DNA of 64,000 bases from Priestia megaterium NBRC 15308 = ATCC 14581 (GTDB taxonomy: Bacteria; Bacillota; Bacilli; Bacillales; Bacillaceae_H). The position numbers and the translations under genes are program-made. The stretch lies in the NCBI RefSeq assembly GCF_000832985.1, contig NZ_CP009920.1, positions 806,001-870,000 of the forward strand, in the 5' to 3' direction. Numbering within the stretch: the stretch's first letter is position 1; every line of letters begins with the position of its first letter. Shown piece after piece: positions 18,619 through 26,036 of this stretch. The notes beneath the pieces were generated by a model. It was not told where the DNA came from. It ran no database searches and saw nothing but the letters and a program-made list of their open reading frames with translations.

Positions 18619-19113
18619 AGACAATACCATATGCTCTTCATCGATAAATTCACCATCTACTTGAAGAGCTCTTTTTTCATACGCATAAGAAGTAAAACCG
18701 AGGCTTTTGTATAGGGCTTTTACTCCTTCATTTTTAGCAGCGACGGCCAGGTAGATTTGCAAAACATTTGTTTTTGAAAAAGCTTGTTCAACAGCGGTTT
18801 TTAACAACTTCTTTCCAAGACCCTTCCCCCTTGCTTCAGGGGCTACGTACATCCCCCAAATATCTCCCTTATGCTGAACTTTTAAAGGCTTTTGCTGCTG
18901 AAACCCTACGATCCCCACAAGCTGTTTTTCCATAAAAGCTCCTACTACAAATTCTGATTGGCTGCTTGGAAAATAATTTCGGATGTCAGCAATTTCTTTT
19001 TCATATTCTTCTTCATAACTTAAAATAAAACTTTCGGGATGATCTTTTAAAGCACGAAGACGGAGTTCAAAGTACATGTCAGCGTCTTCTTTTACCAACA
19101 ATCGTATATTCAT
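18604..19113 (-). CDS. GNAT-family N-acetyltransferase
   Basis: 169 aa. The acetyl-CoA-binding motif A is YVAPEARGKGLGKKLL, and the C-terminal GVKALYKSLGFTSYAYEKRAL is typical of GNATs. The acceptor (amine, protein or antibiotic) cannot be deduced. Lies between convergent terminators and the beta-propeller gene. Confidence 0.85.
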   Translation of the reverse strand: MNIRLLVKEDADMYFELRLRALKDHPESFILSYEEEYEKEIADIRNYFPSSQSEFVVGAFMEKQLVGIVGFQQQKPLKVQHKGDIWGMYVAPEARGKGLGKKLLKTAVEQAFSKTNVLQIYLAVAAKNEGVKALYKSLGFTSYAYEKRALQVDGEFIDEEHMVLSIKSL

Positions 19114-19148
19114 GTTTTCACCTTAGTTTCTTATGTTTTAATTAGCTA

Positions 19149-20354
19149 TTAAGGGTTGTACACGCTAAATACTTCATTCCACCGATACAGCTCATAATAA
19201 TTTCCCGGCAGGTCTAAGCCTGAAATAAGTACCTTATCATTTTTCGTATCTTTTACGCGTGTTAAAAGATTTGCTTGTTTTCGATTTGTACGAATCCACA
19301 TCGTTTGATTCGTTGCTTTATGATAAACAGGCGCATAATCTCCTAAGCCTTTTTGTGGAAATGTGAACTGACTTTGCTTATTGGTCTTTACGTCCATGCT
19401 ATACAAAAAAGGCAGCGGCCTCTTTTTTTCATCATTCGACCACCCTGCTTCGGGCACACGTGAAATGATGATGTTATCTTTTTCTGTCCAAGTAAAATCC
19501 CAATCTGCGAAGCCTTTTGGAGTAAACACATGTTCTTTAAAAACCGGCATCTCTTTTAAAGTGAACTTTTTATTTTCAGTGGCAAACCTTCCTTCCCCAT
19601 CAATAAATGCCAGTACTTGCTCTTCATTACTCCACTTAAACCAATTAGGTACATTAAGCATATCTCCCACTACTTGAAAAGCTTTCCCTTCTTTTGTAAT
19701 GATGCACAGCTTATTTGCATCTGCAGACATCGAAGCCGTTGGAATAGCGATAAAACTAATCCATTGACCGTTAGGAGACCATTTGAAGCTGCTTGTTGTA
19801 TACGCAAAAAACGAATCATTTTCTGCCGGGAGCGTCGTAAAAGCCTCCACTTTTTTTACATCTAACCCTGCATATTTGCTCACTGTATATAGCTTTACCG
19901 GTCCCCATCCCGTCGGCGCCAGCGCAGCAGCGGACGTAATTAAAAATCGATCTCCTTCTGGAAACCATGAAAACTGATCAACCCCTACGGCTACACGCTT
20001 CTTTTCATGCGTTTTAACGTTGTAATATACTAAGATTCCATTCGAAATATACGCAAGTTCCTCAGCAACCGGTGACCATTGATAATGAGTCACATCATGT
20101 TCAACAAGTAGCGGTTTTCCTTTTAACGGTGCAATCATTAAAGAATCATTTTCTGCATAAGCAACTATATCTCCATGTGATGACCATTGAGGCATAGAGG
20201 CATGACGGGCATAGGATAACTGCCTTTCGGTACCGTTATCATATACCCATAGGTTTCCTTGCCTTATAAAACTGACCTTCACTGTATTGGCAGCATTTAT
20301 TTGCATAGGGAACAACATAAGAAAAAGCAGACATAACGCTATTTTTTTCACCAT
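19149..20354 (-). CDS. Secreted WD40-like (TolB-type) beta-propeller protein
   Basis: 401 aa with signal peptide residues 1-22 (QINA-A). Repeated blades share W/F-S-P-x-G or similar, for example MPQWSSHGDIVAYAEN, YQWSPVAEELAYISN, FSWFPEGDRFLI, FKWSPNGQWISFIA and FKWSNEEQVLAFID. The start is ATG 20354 with AGGAG five bases upstream. No catalytic domain is attached, so a binding or structural role is likeliest. Confidence 0.75.
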   Translation of the reverse strand: MVKKIALCLLFLMLFPMQINAANTVKVSFIRQGNLWVYDNGTERQLSYARHASMPQWSSHGDIVAYAENDSLMIAPLKGKPLLVEHDVTHYQWSPVAEELAYISNGILVYYNVKTHEKKRVAVGVDQFSWFPEGDRFLITSAAALAPTGWGPVKLYTVSKYAGLDVKKVEAFTTLPAENDSFFAYTTSSFKWSPNGQWISFIAIPTASMSADANKLCIITKEGKAFQVVGDMLNVPNWFKWSNEEQVLAFIDGEGRFATENKKFTLKEMPVFKEHVFTPKGFADWDFTWTEKDNIIISRVPEAGWSNDEKKRPLPFLYSMDVKTNKQSQFTFPQKGLGDYAPVYHKATNQTMWIRTNRKQANLLTRVKDTKNDKVLISGLDLPGNYYELYRWNEVFSVYNP

Positions 20355-20410
20355 GTTCACTCCTGTCTTTTTTTATAGCGTTACACAAATCTCCTCATCT
20401 CATCACTTTT

Positions 20411-20453
20411 TTGAAAAAATAAAAAAGCGCAGCGAATAGCTGCGCTTTTTGTA
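20411..20453 (-). terminator. Terminator of yidC2
   Basis: AAAAAGCGCAG/CTGCGCTTTTT stem flanked by A/T tracts, just after the yidC stop. Confidence 0.8.
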
Positions 20454-20455
20454 TA

Positions 20456-21274
20456 TTATGATTTTGACTTAGATTTTGGTGATGGTTTTGTTTTAGCTTG
20501 TGCTGTATTATTAGCTGCATCTTTTTCTTTTAATAAGCTCATACGTTTTTTCAAGTAGTAACCTTGTCCAATTCCGAATAAGTTACCAATTACCCAATAT
20601 AATGCAAGAGCAGATGGAAGTGAAATTCCCGCTACTAAGATGAAGATTGGCATAATGTTCATCATCATTTTCATTGGAGGTTGAATTTCATCCGTCATAC
20701 TTACACGAATTTGTAAGAATGTCGTAATCGCTGCAACTACCGGTAAAATGAAGTAAGGATCTGGCTTTCCTAAACTTACCCATAAGAATGAATGCTGTGC
20801 AATTTCATGCGTTCGTGCAATGGCATTATAAAATGCGATAATAATAGGCATTTGAATAAAGATTGGCAAACATCCGCCAACCGGATTAATTTTATGCGTT
20901 TGGTAAAGCTGCATCATTTCTTTTTGCTGCTTTTGCTGTGTTTCAGGATCTTTTTTACCAGCATATTTCTTTTGAATCTTTTCCATCTCTGGACGAAGTG
21001 CTTGCATAGCCATCGTGCTCTTTTGCTGTTTTAAAATAAGCGGCAATAGAACTAAACGAATGATAACCGTCGCAATAATAATAGACAGACCATAGCTTCC
21101 GCCTGCCCACTCAGCAATTTTCGTTAATGCCATTGATAAAGGGTAAACAAAATAATGATCCCAGAACCCGCCGCTTGTTGCGGTTACTGGTGTTTTTGTG
21201 CTGCTACAGCCGGCTAGAGCTAAAAGAAGCGCTCCCATTAAACCAAGCAATAATAATTTTTTATTTCTTTTCAT
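20456..21274 (-). CDS. yidC2: Membrane protein insertase YidC2 (YqjG type)
   Basis: 272-aa Oxa1/YidC insertase. Lipoprotein signal with lipobox LALAGC (Cys near 23), five spans, the hydrophilic-groove Arg in IIATVIIRLVLLPL, the coiled C1 loop, and a basic C-terminal tail KTKPSPKSKSKS. An upstream arrest peptide gene (21296-21568) and sequestered ribosome site identify it as the induced paralogue (B. subtilis YqjG), not SpoIIIJ. Start at ATG 21274 behind TTAGGAGGAAAG. Confidence 0.93.
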   Translation of the reverse strand: MKRNKKLLLLGLMGALLLALAGCSSTKTPVTATSGGFWDHYFVYPLSMALTKIAEWAGGSYGLSIIIATVIIRLVLLPLILKQQKSTMAMQALRPEMEKIQKKYAGKKDPETQQKQQKEMMQLYQTHKINPVGGCLPIFIQMPIIIAFYNAIARTHEIAQHSFLWVSLGKPDPYFILPVVAAITTFLQIRVSMTDEIQPPMKMMMNIMPIFILVAGISLPSALALYWVIGNLFGIGQGYYLKKRMSLLKEKDAANNTAQAKTKPSPKSKSKS

Positions 21275-21277
21275 ATT

Positions 21278-21346
21278 CTTTCCTCCTAATAATGACTAAA
21301 TGTATGAAGTGTTTTTCAGAAGGAAAGGATCTTCTTCATCATTATT
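21278..21346 (-). promoter_or_regulatory. Ribosome-site sequestering stem and alternative stem in the mifM-yidC2 junction
   Basis: On the minus strand CTTTCCTTCT (21318-21327, codons 81-84 of the leader ORF) can pair with AGGAGGAAAG (21278-21287), the yidC2 ribosome site: ten pairs, one G-U. AATAATGA (21339-21346) is fully complementary to TCATTATT (21288-21295). The two helices interleave and cannot form as one nested fold. A ribosome stalled near the DEED codons would cover the first left arm and free the ribosome site. Confidence 0.7.
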
Positions 21347-21568
21347 CTTCTCTTTAACTGGTGTTTTTCTATACACATGTATAAATACATTTCGTCTTTT
21401 CCATATTGTTAATACTGAAGGATCAATCCCTGCATTCACATGGTCGGTGACAGGTTCCGCATGAAAAGCCGTAAACCTAGCTTCACGAAGCATATAATAA
21501 CAAAGGATGTATAAAACGAAAGCAGATAAATACGGCGCATATAGAAAAAGATCGTGATAAAATTCCAT
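21296..21568 (-). CDS. mifM: MifM-like regulatory arrest peptide upstream of yidC2
   Basis: 90-aa leader peptide with an N-terminal membrane segment (about residues 8-27) and a basic middle (IWKRRNVFIHVYRK). An acidic patch NNDEED lies at residues 75-80, 10 residues before the stop. B. subtilis MifM has the same plan: membrane anchor, basic arrest region, DEED near the end and yidC2 directly downstream. The ATG at 21568 is preferred; the TTG at 21601 would lie about eight bases from the transcription start implied by the promoter at 21616-21644. Only 21 bases separate it from yidC2. Homology is inferred from layout and motif. Confidence 0.75.
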   Translation of the reverse strand: MEFYHDLFLYAPYLSAFVLYILCYYMLREARFTAFHAEPVTDHVNAGIDPSVLTIWKRRNVFIHVYRKTPVKEKNNDEEDPFLLKNTSYI

Positions 21569-21615
21569 GTGCCAGCTCTCTTTCTGACTATAATAGTACA
21601 ATCCAATATATGTAG

Positions 21616-21644
21616 TGTAGCATTTACGTTCCTGTTACACAACA
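21616..21644 (-). promoter_or_regulatory. Promoter of mifM-yidC2
   Basis: -35 TTGTGT (21639-21644), 17-base spacer, -10 TACACT (21616-21621) on the minus strand, about 40 bases before the mifM ATG. Confidence 0.5.
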
Positions 21645-21705
21645 TCAACTTATCTCTTTGACTGTTCTACGTATTACTTTTTAAAAAGTTTCATATTTAC
21701 GACAC

Positions 21706-21742
21706 AAAATTTGCTCACCATAAAATATGATGAGCAAATCTA
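21706..21742 (-). terminator. Terminator of the sucrose PTS operon
   Basis: ATTTGCTCA...TGAGCAAAT stem, then TTTTGTG on the minus strand, 40 bases after the EIIBC stop. Confidence 0.65.
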
Positions 21743-21779
21743 ATACCATTCTCTATTCTCGTATACTTACCGATGGTTC

Positions 21780-23159
21780 TCAGTCTTCTTTTAGTTTCAT
21801 GAACCACGTAACACCGAATGCAACACCTACAGAAATAATCATACCAATGATATAGTGAATTAAATTACTCATACCAAGCGGCGCAGCAATGGCCATCATT
21901 GGAATACCTGTAAGTCCGTAGGCATTGGCTACTACGTGCATAAGTACAACATAGCCTCCTCCGGCTGCTCCGCCTATAGCCGCAGCAATAAATGGCTTGC
22001 GAAGTCTTAAATTGACGCCGAAAATAATCGGTTCTGTAATTCCTAAGAAGGAAGAAATAGCCGCTGGAATCGCAATTTTTTTCGTTTTGGCATTTTTCGT
22101 CTTAAAGTAAACAGCCAGCCCTGCTCCTCCTTGCGCCACGTTCGCGCAGGCCCAAATAGGAAGTAGGAAGTTAACGCCAATCTTCGGATTAGCAAGCAGT
22201 CCTGCTTCAATAGCATGAAAACTATGCTGCAAGCCTGTTAATACAATGGTCGAATATAAGCCGCCAAACAAAATTCCTGCAAACACTCCGGCTACATCGT
22301 ATAAAGACTGAAGGCTGATCGAAATTAAGTCTCCAATATAGCGACCGAAAGGACCAATAAACACAAGTGATACAAAGCCTGTGATAATAACAGTTAAAAA
22401 AGGCGTAACAAGTAAATCAACCGAATTCGGCACAATTTTCCGGAGTCCCTTTTCAATTTTACTCATAACGTAGATAGCCAATAAAATCGGAACGACCGTA
22501 CCTTGGTAGCCAATCAGCGGAATACTTAAGCCAAACAAATCCATATATTCTGGCTTAGCATCTGCTAATGTCCACGGATTTAATAACATCGGATGCGTTA
22601 AGATCCCTCCTATAACCGCTCCTAGATAAGGATTTGAACCAAATTCTTTTGCAGCTGAAAACCCGATTAAAATCGGTAAAATGATAAATGCTGCGCCTGA
22701 GAACATATCCAACAACACAAATAACGCGCTATCTTCTGAGACCCAGTGGAACGCTTTCATCATCCCGAGCAGTCCCATTAGTAAACCACTGGCTACAATG
22801 GCTGGAATAATCGGAACAAAAATATTGGAAAGCATGCGGGCAAAACGGGCAAATGGGTTCATTTTCTTTTTCATTTCTTCTTGATGATCCGCTGGGGCAG
22901 CAGCCTCGTCATCACCTAATTCTTTCACAAAAGCAGCATGGATTTTATTAACGAGACCGGTTCCAAAAATGATTTGAAACTGTCCTGAATTTGAAAAAGC
23001 CCCTTTTACATCTTCTATTTCATCTAAACCTTTTTGATCGATTTTGCTTTCATCTCGAATAACGAGGCGCAAACGCGTAGCACAGTGCTGCGCACTAGCA
23101 ATATTTCCTTTTCCTCCTAAAAGCGGAACAAGTTTTTCAGCAATTTCTTTTACGTCCAT
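21780..23159 (-). CDS. sacP: PTS transporter EIIBC, probably sucrose-specific
   Basis: 459 aa. The EIIB domain (residues 1-85) has the phosphocysteine motif QHCATRLRL. The EIIC domain (about 110-459) has the GITEPIIFGVNL signature and about ten spans. No EIIA domain is fused; a separate EIIA gene lies upstream. Start ATG 23159 behind AGGAGGAAG. The transcript runs through a SacT-type antitermination site, which supports sucrose, though trehalose-type specificity cannot be excluded from sequence. No sucrose-6-phosphate hydrolase gene follows. Confidence 0.85.
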   Translation of the reverse strand: MDVKEIAEKLVPLLGGKGNIASAQHCATRLRLVIRDESKIDQKGLDEIEDVKGAFSNSGQFQIIFGTGLVNKIHAAFVKELGDDEAAAPADHQEEMKKKMNPFARFARMLSNIFVPIIPAIVASGLLMGLLGMMKAFHWVSEDSALFVLLDMFSGAAFIILPILIGFSAAKEFGSNPYLGAVIGGILTHPMLLNPWTLADAKPEYMDLFGLSIPLIGYQGTVVPILLAIYVMSKIEKGLRKIVPNSVDLLVTPFLTVIITGFVSLVFIGPFGRYIGDLISISLQSLYDVAGVFAGILFGGLYSTIVLTGLQHSFHAIEAGLLANPKIGVNFLLPIWACANVAQGGAGLAVYFKTKNAKTKKIAIPAAISSFLGITEPIIFGVNLRLRKPFIAAAIGGAAGGGYVVLMHVVANAYGLTGIPMMAIAAPLGMSNLIHYIIGMIISVGVAFGVTWFMKLKED

Positions 23160-23184
23160 CTTACTTCCTCCTTTTTGTATGTCA

Positions 23185-23255
23185 TAAAAAAAAGCAAGAC
23201 CTAAAACACACTTATAAAAGACACACTTGTCCTTCATGCGCATTCTAGGTCTTGC
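23185..23255 (-). terminator. Conditional terminator in the sacP leader
   Basis: GCAAGACCTA (23246-23255) pairs perfectly with TAGGTCTTGC (23194-23203) on the minus strand and is followed by a run of T. The left arm overlaps the RAT sequence, so RAT folding and the terminator are mutually exclusive. Confidence 0.85.
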
Positions 23256-23280
23256 CTGCTTTACCAGTCACAATCCCGAT
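23248..23280 (-). promoter_or_regulatory. Ribonucleic antiterminator (RAT) of the SacT/LicT family
   Basis: The minus strand reads GGGATTGTGACTGGTAAAGC followed by AGGCAAGACC, the pattern of the B. subtilis sacPA/sacB RAT. It lies about 90 bases upstream of sacP and overlaps the terminator. It is expected to be bound by the antiterminator encoded just upstream when substrate is present. Confidence 0.88.
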
Positions 23281-23338
23281 TATTCAATTAATACGCTTTC
23301 ATTGTACTCAAAGCAACAATATTCGTCAATGTTTTTTT

Positions 23339-24166
23339 CTATATTCTTTGCTCTATTCGGCAAATGTGAAGCGTGATATATCCTAACTCCGCTTCTGGAA
23401 AATTAATTTCGTACTCATCTTTGACAAATTGCTTGATCGTTTCAGCACACTGATACGATTTTTTATATTTGACTTTTAATACGTTAAGCATCTCTTCATC
23501 CATCTCATGAAAGGGTTCATTTTGCGCTAAACGGTTTAACGCAAAGCGCAAGTGAGTCAGCAGCCGCTGATAGGACATGCTGTTTTCATCAATCTCCATA
23601 TTCAGCTCTTTTTTTATAATCGTAACCATTTCATTAATAATCGTTGTATTCATCATGAGCTGCTGCATTCCCGGTGAATTCAGTTTCGCCGTATGAATAT
23701 GAAGCGCAATATATCCCGCTTCGTCAATCGGCATCGTGATATCTAGTCTCTTTTTGATATGCTTAAGAGCCCATACTCCTATTGCATACTCAGGCTGATA
23801 GAGAGATTTAATTTCATTAAGCAATTTATTTTGTATGGAAATTCCGCGGGCTATCCTTTCGACAGCAAAGGATAAATGATCGCTCAAAGTAATATGCACA
23901 TGATGACTTAATGTAGCAGAAAGCTGCTGTTCAGCATAAGAAATGATTTCTTCCGCCACTTGAATATGCTCTTCAGGAAGGTTTTTTAATAGTTCTTGAA
24001 ACTTTTCCTGCTCTTCTTTCATGACAAAGACTTTCTCCACTTTTGCAGCATTAATAAGATCATTTTTACCTTTTTGAAAAGCAATACCGGGACCCATCGC
24101 AATTTTTTCAACTCCGCCTTCTTTAAAGACAACGGCGTTGTTATTTAACACTTTTAAAATCTTCAA
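23339..24166 (-). CDS. sacT: BglG/SacT-family transcription antiterminator
   Basis: 275 aa: RNA-binding CAT domain (residues 1-57, ILKVLNNNAVVFKEGGVEKIAMGPGIAF), PRD1 (about 65-170) and PRD2 (about 172-275). Regulatory histidines occur in SDHLSFAVER, HIHTAK, LTHLRFALNR and ITLHICR. It lies between the EIIA gene and the RAT-controlled sacP and should bind that RAT. Specificity (sucrose) is inferred from the RAT sequence. Confidence 0.9.
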   Translation of the reverse strand: MKILKVLNNNAVVFKEGGVEKIAMGPGIAFQKGKNDLINAAKVEKVFVMKEEQEKFQELLKNLPEEHIQVAEEIISYAEQQLSATLSHHVHITLSDHLSFAVERIARGISIQNKLLNEIKSLYQPEYAIGVWALKHIKKRLDITMPIDEAGYIALHIHTAKLNSPGMQQLMMNTTIINEMVTIIKKELNMEIDENSMSYQRLLTHLRFALNRLAQNEPFHEMDEEMLNVLKVKYKKSYQCAETIKQFVKDEYEINFPEAELGYITLHICRIEQRI

Positions 24167-24203
24167 ATGCGCTCTCCTTTCTTAAAGGAAAAGGCCTTGC
24201 TAA

Positions 24204-24701
24204 TTACTTCATCGTTACTTTTGCACAAGCCGTTTCGCCTTTTTGAACCGTCCCTTGAGCCAAAATTTCGAAACTTTCACTTGCATCACTGTTTGTAATA
24301 ACGATTGGTGTGATAATGCTTTTCGCTTTTTCTTGAATAAGCGCTAAATCAAATGTGATAAGAGGTGTTCCTACGCTTACTTTGTCACCTTGTGCCACGT
24401 GAGCTTCGAATCCTTCGCCTTCCATTGCCACTGTTTCAAGGCCGATATGTATTAATACTTCCGTACCGGCTTCTGTTTTTAAGCCTACCGCGTGTTTTGT
24501 ATGGAAAAGCTGAACGACTTCCCCAGCAACAGGTGAAACAACTTGTCCTTCTGAAGGTTCGATTGCAAAACCGTCTCCCATCATCTTCTGTGCGAACACT
24601 GGATCTGGCACTTCGCTGATTGGCAGGATATTACCTGAAAGCGGAGCTAGAACGGTTGTTTCTTTTGATTTTGTCTTATTACCAAATAATTTTTTAAACA
24701 T
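24204..24701 (-). CDS. PTS EIIA component, glucose (Crr) type
   Basis: 165 aa single-domain EIIA. The phosphorylated His is in VLIHIGLETVAMEGEGF, and GDGFAIEPSEGQVVSPVAGEV is the other family block. Start at ATG 24701; a GTG at 24710 lies inside the GGGTGATTGAG ribosome site. First gene of the operon EIIA-sacT-RAT-sacP, probably supplying phosphate to the EIIBC, which lacks its own EIIA. Resembles B. subtilis YpqE. Confidence 0.9.
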   Translation of the reverse strand: MFKKLFGNKTKSKETTVLAPLSGNILPISEVPDPVFAQKMMGDGFAIEPSEGQVVSPVAGEVVQLFHTKHAVGLKTEAGTEVLIHIGLETVAMEGEGFEAHVAQGDKVSVGTPLITFDLALIQEKAKSIITPIVITNSDASESFEILAQGTVQKGETACAKVTMK

Positions 24702-24832
24702 CTCAATCACCCTTTTTTAGATTGTACTTGTAGCATACCCCAATGATTCTGCAGAAAAACTTCCCCTATCCCGATGTTACGTTAACATGGTCATTATTTA
24801 ACCATGCTTTTTTGGTCTTGTAAATAAAAATG

Positions 24833-24846
24833 TATAAGCGCTTTTA
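24833..24846 (-). promoter_or_regulatory. Candidate catabolite-responsive element (cre)
   Basis: TATAAGCGCTTTTA matches the cre consensus TGWAANCGNTNWCA at 12 of 14 positions, about 130 bases upstream of the EIIA start. CcpA control of a sugar PTS operon is expected, but this single site is weak evidence. Confidence 0.35.
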
Positions 24847-24931
24847 TAAGAAGCACGTTCTCTATGCTGCATTTTATGTAACCCTTTGCACATTTTCTGA
24901 AGGAGGAATATTGAATTTTAAACCTAAAAAA

Positions 24932-25260
24932 GAGATTGAGACATAAAAAAATGAATCCAATCTAAAGACGAACAACTCGTATACATGAGCCGAACCGCTT
25001 TTGACACCGCAGTTGATTTCCGTGCAAGACTTCGCTTTCCGCGGGCGGTCGCTGAGCCTCCTCGTCGCATACACTCCTGTGGGGTCTCACCTATTCCGCT
25101 TTTCCCGCAGGAGTCTTCGGCTTGCCCTCCAATCAACTGCTAGAAAGACTTACAAACATGAAACCTACGTTTACCGTAACAAAAAAAACGAACCACTAAT
25201 CAAACATCTTGATCAGTGGTTCGTTTTTCACTTCGTCTAAAATTCTTTTGTCCCAGCCTC
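24932..25260. repeat. Dispersed intergenic repeat, full copy A (329 bp)
   Basis: Starts GAGATTGAGACATAA and ends with the inverse of GAGGCTGGGACAAAA, giving imperfect terminal inverted repeats. The inner hairpin arms GCAGTTGATT (25009-25018) and AATCAACTGC (25131-25140) are perfectly complementary and enclose the conserved core CTTTCCGCGGGCGG. A second hairpin near the 3' end (CGAACCACT...AGTGGTTCG, 25178-25215) is followed by TTTTT. No ORF is conserved. It fills the gap between the azoR 3' end and the PTS operon promoter. Confidence 0.75.
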
Positions 25261-25266
25261 TTGAGA

Positions 25267-25893
25267 TTAGAACGTTGACGCAACTTCTTTTGCTTTTTCA
25301 GATGCTTTTGCTAGAATATTGTCTGCTTCTGCTGGTGTGTAAGCCATGCCTTCTGCAACAACCAGGTGGAAATCTTGAACCCCAATGAAGCTCATCACTG
25401 TACGTAAATAGCTTTGAGTAAATTCTAGCTCTGCTGCTGGGCCTTCTGAGTACACGCCTCCACGAGCTTCTAGTAATACTACTTTTTTATCTGAAGCTAA
25501 TCCTACTGGACCGTTTTCAGTATATTTAAACGTTTTTCCTGCAATTAAAATGTTATCAATATACGCTTTCATTAGTGGAGGGAAGCTTAAGTTCCACATT
25601 GGAGCTGAGAAAATAACTTTGTCAGCTTGTAAAAACTGCTCTACTAATTCACCCATACGCGTTACTTTTTCTAATTCAACAGCTGATAATTCTTCACCAG
25701 CTCCAGCTTTTCCCCATGCCGCTAAAACATCTCCATCAATGAATGGAACTGTTTCTTTATACAAATCAAGCGTTGTCACTGTATCAGTCGGGTTTGCTGT
25801 TTTATACTCATCTAAGAAAACCTGTGCTAAACGAGTTGAAAATGATGCTTCATCAACCTGCGGATTTACTTTTACATATAATACATTTGCCAT
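25267..25893 (-). CDS. azoR: FMN-dependent NADH-azoreductase
   Basis: 208-aa flavodoxin-fold quinone/azo reductase (AzoR/AcpD family). FMN-binding blocks are SAPMWNLSFPPLMKAYID and EARGGVYSEGPA. Start at ATG 25893 with AGGAG; three codons further upstream are possible but poorly spaced. It protects against quinones and electrophiles in related species. Two operator-like palindromes precede it. Confidence 0.92.
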   Translation of the reverse strand: MANVLYVKVNPQVDEASFSTRLAQVFLDEYKTANPTDTVTTLDLYKETVPFIDGDVLAAWGKAGAGEELSAVELEKVTRMGELVEQFLQADKVIFSAPMWNLSFPPLMKAYIDNILIAGKTFKYTENGPVGLASDKKVVLLEARGGVYSEGPAAELEFTQSYLRTVMSFIGVQDFHLVVAEGMAYTPAEADNILAKASEKAKEVASTF

Positions 25894-25920
25894 AAATGTC
25901 ATCTCCTAAAAAGTGTCTAT

Positions 25921-25968
25921 TATCATTAATTCAAGATATTACTAAACAAATTATCTTTAATTCGAGAT
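25921..25968 (-). promoter_or_regulatory. Two operator-like palindromes upstream of azoR
   Basis: TATCattAATTcaaGATA (25921-25938) and ATCTttAATTcgAGAT (25953-25968) share an ATC-n-AATT-n-GAT layout. They resemble the site of the quinone sensor MhqR, a MarR-family repressor that controls azoR2 in B. subtilis. Binding is inferred. Confidence 0.45.
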
Positions 25969-26012
25969 TTATTATATAACGCCATTTTTTATGCGTCAAC
26001 CTTTTCGCACAA

Positions 26013-26036
26013 AAAAACTCCGCAAGCGGAGTTTTA
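26013..26036 (-). terminator. Terminator of the Gly/Pro-repeat gene
   Basis: AAAACTCCGC/GCGGAGTTTT stem with A and T tracts. Confidence 0.75.

Noticed and set aside
21568-21601. TTG start giving a 101-aa MifM
   Set aside because: The predicted transcription start is only about eight bases upstream, leaving no room for a ribosome site.
24874-25240. Overlapping ORFs of 66-79 codons on both strands
   Set aside because: They lie entirely within the non-coding repeat copy A, are not conserved in copies B and C, and lack ribosome sites.
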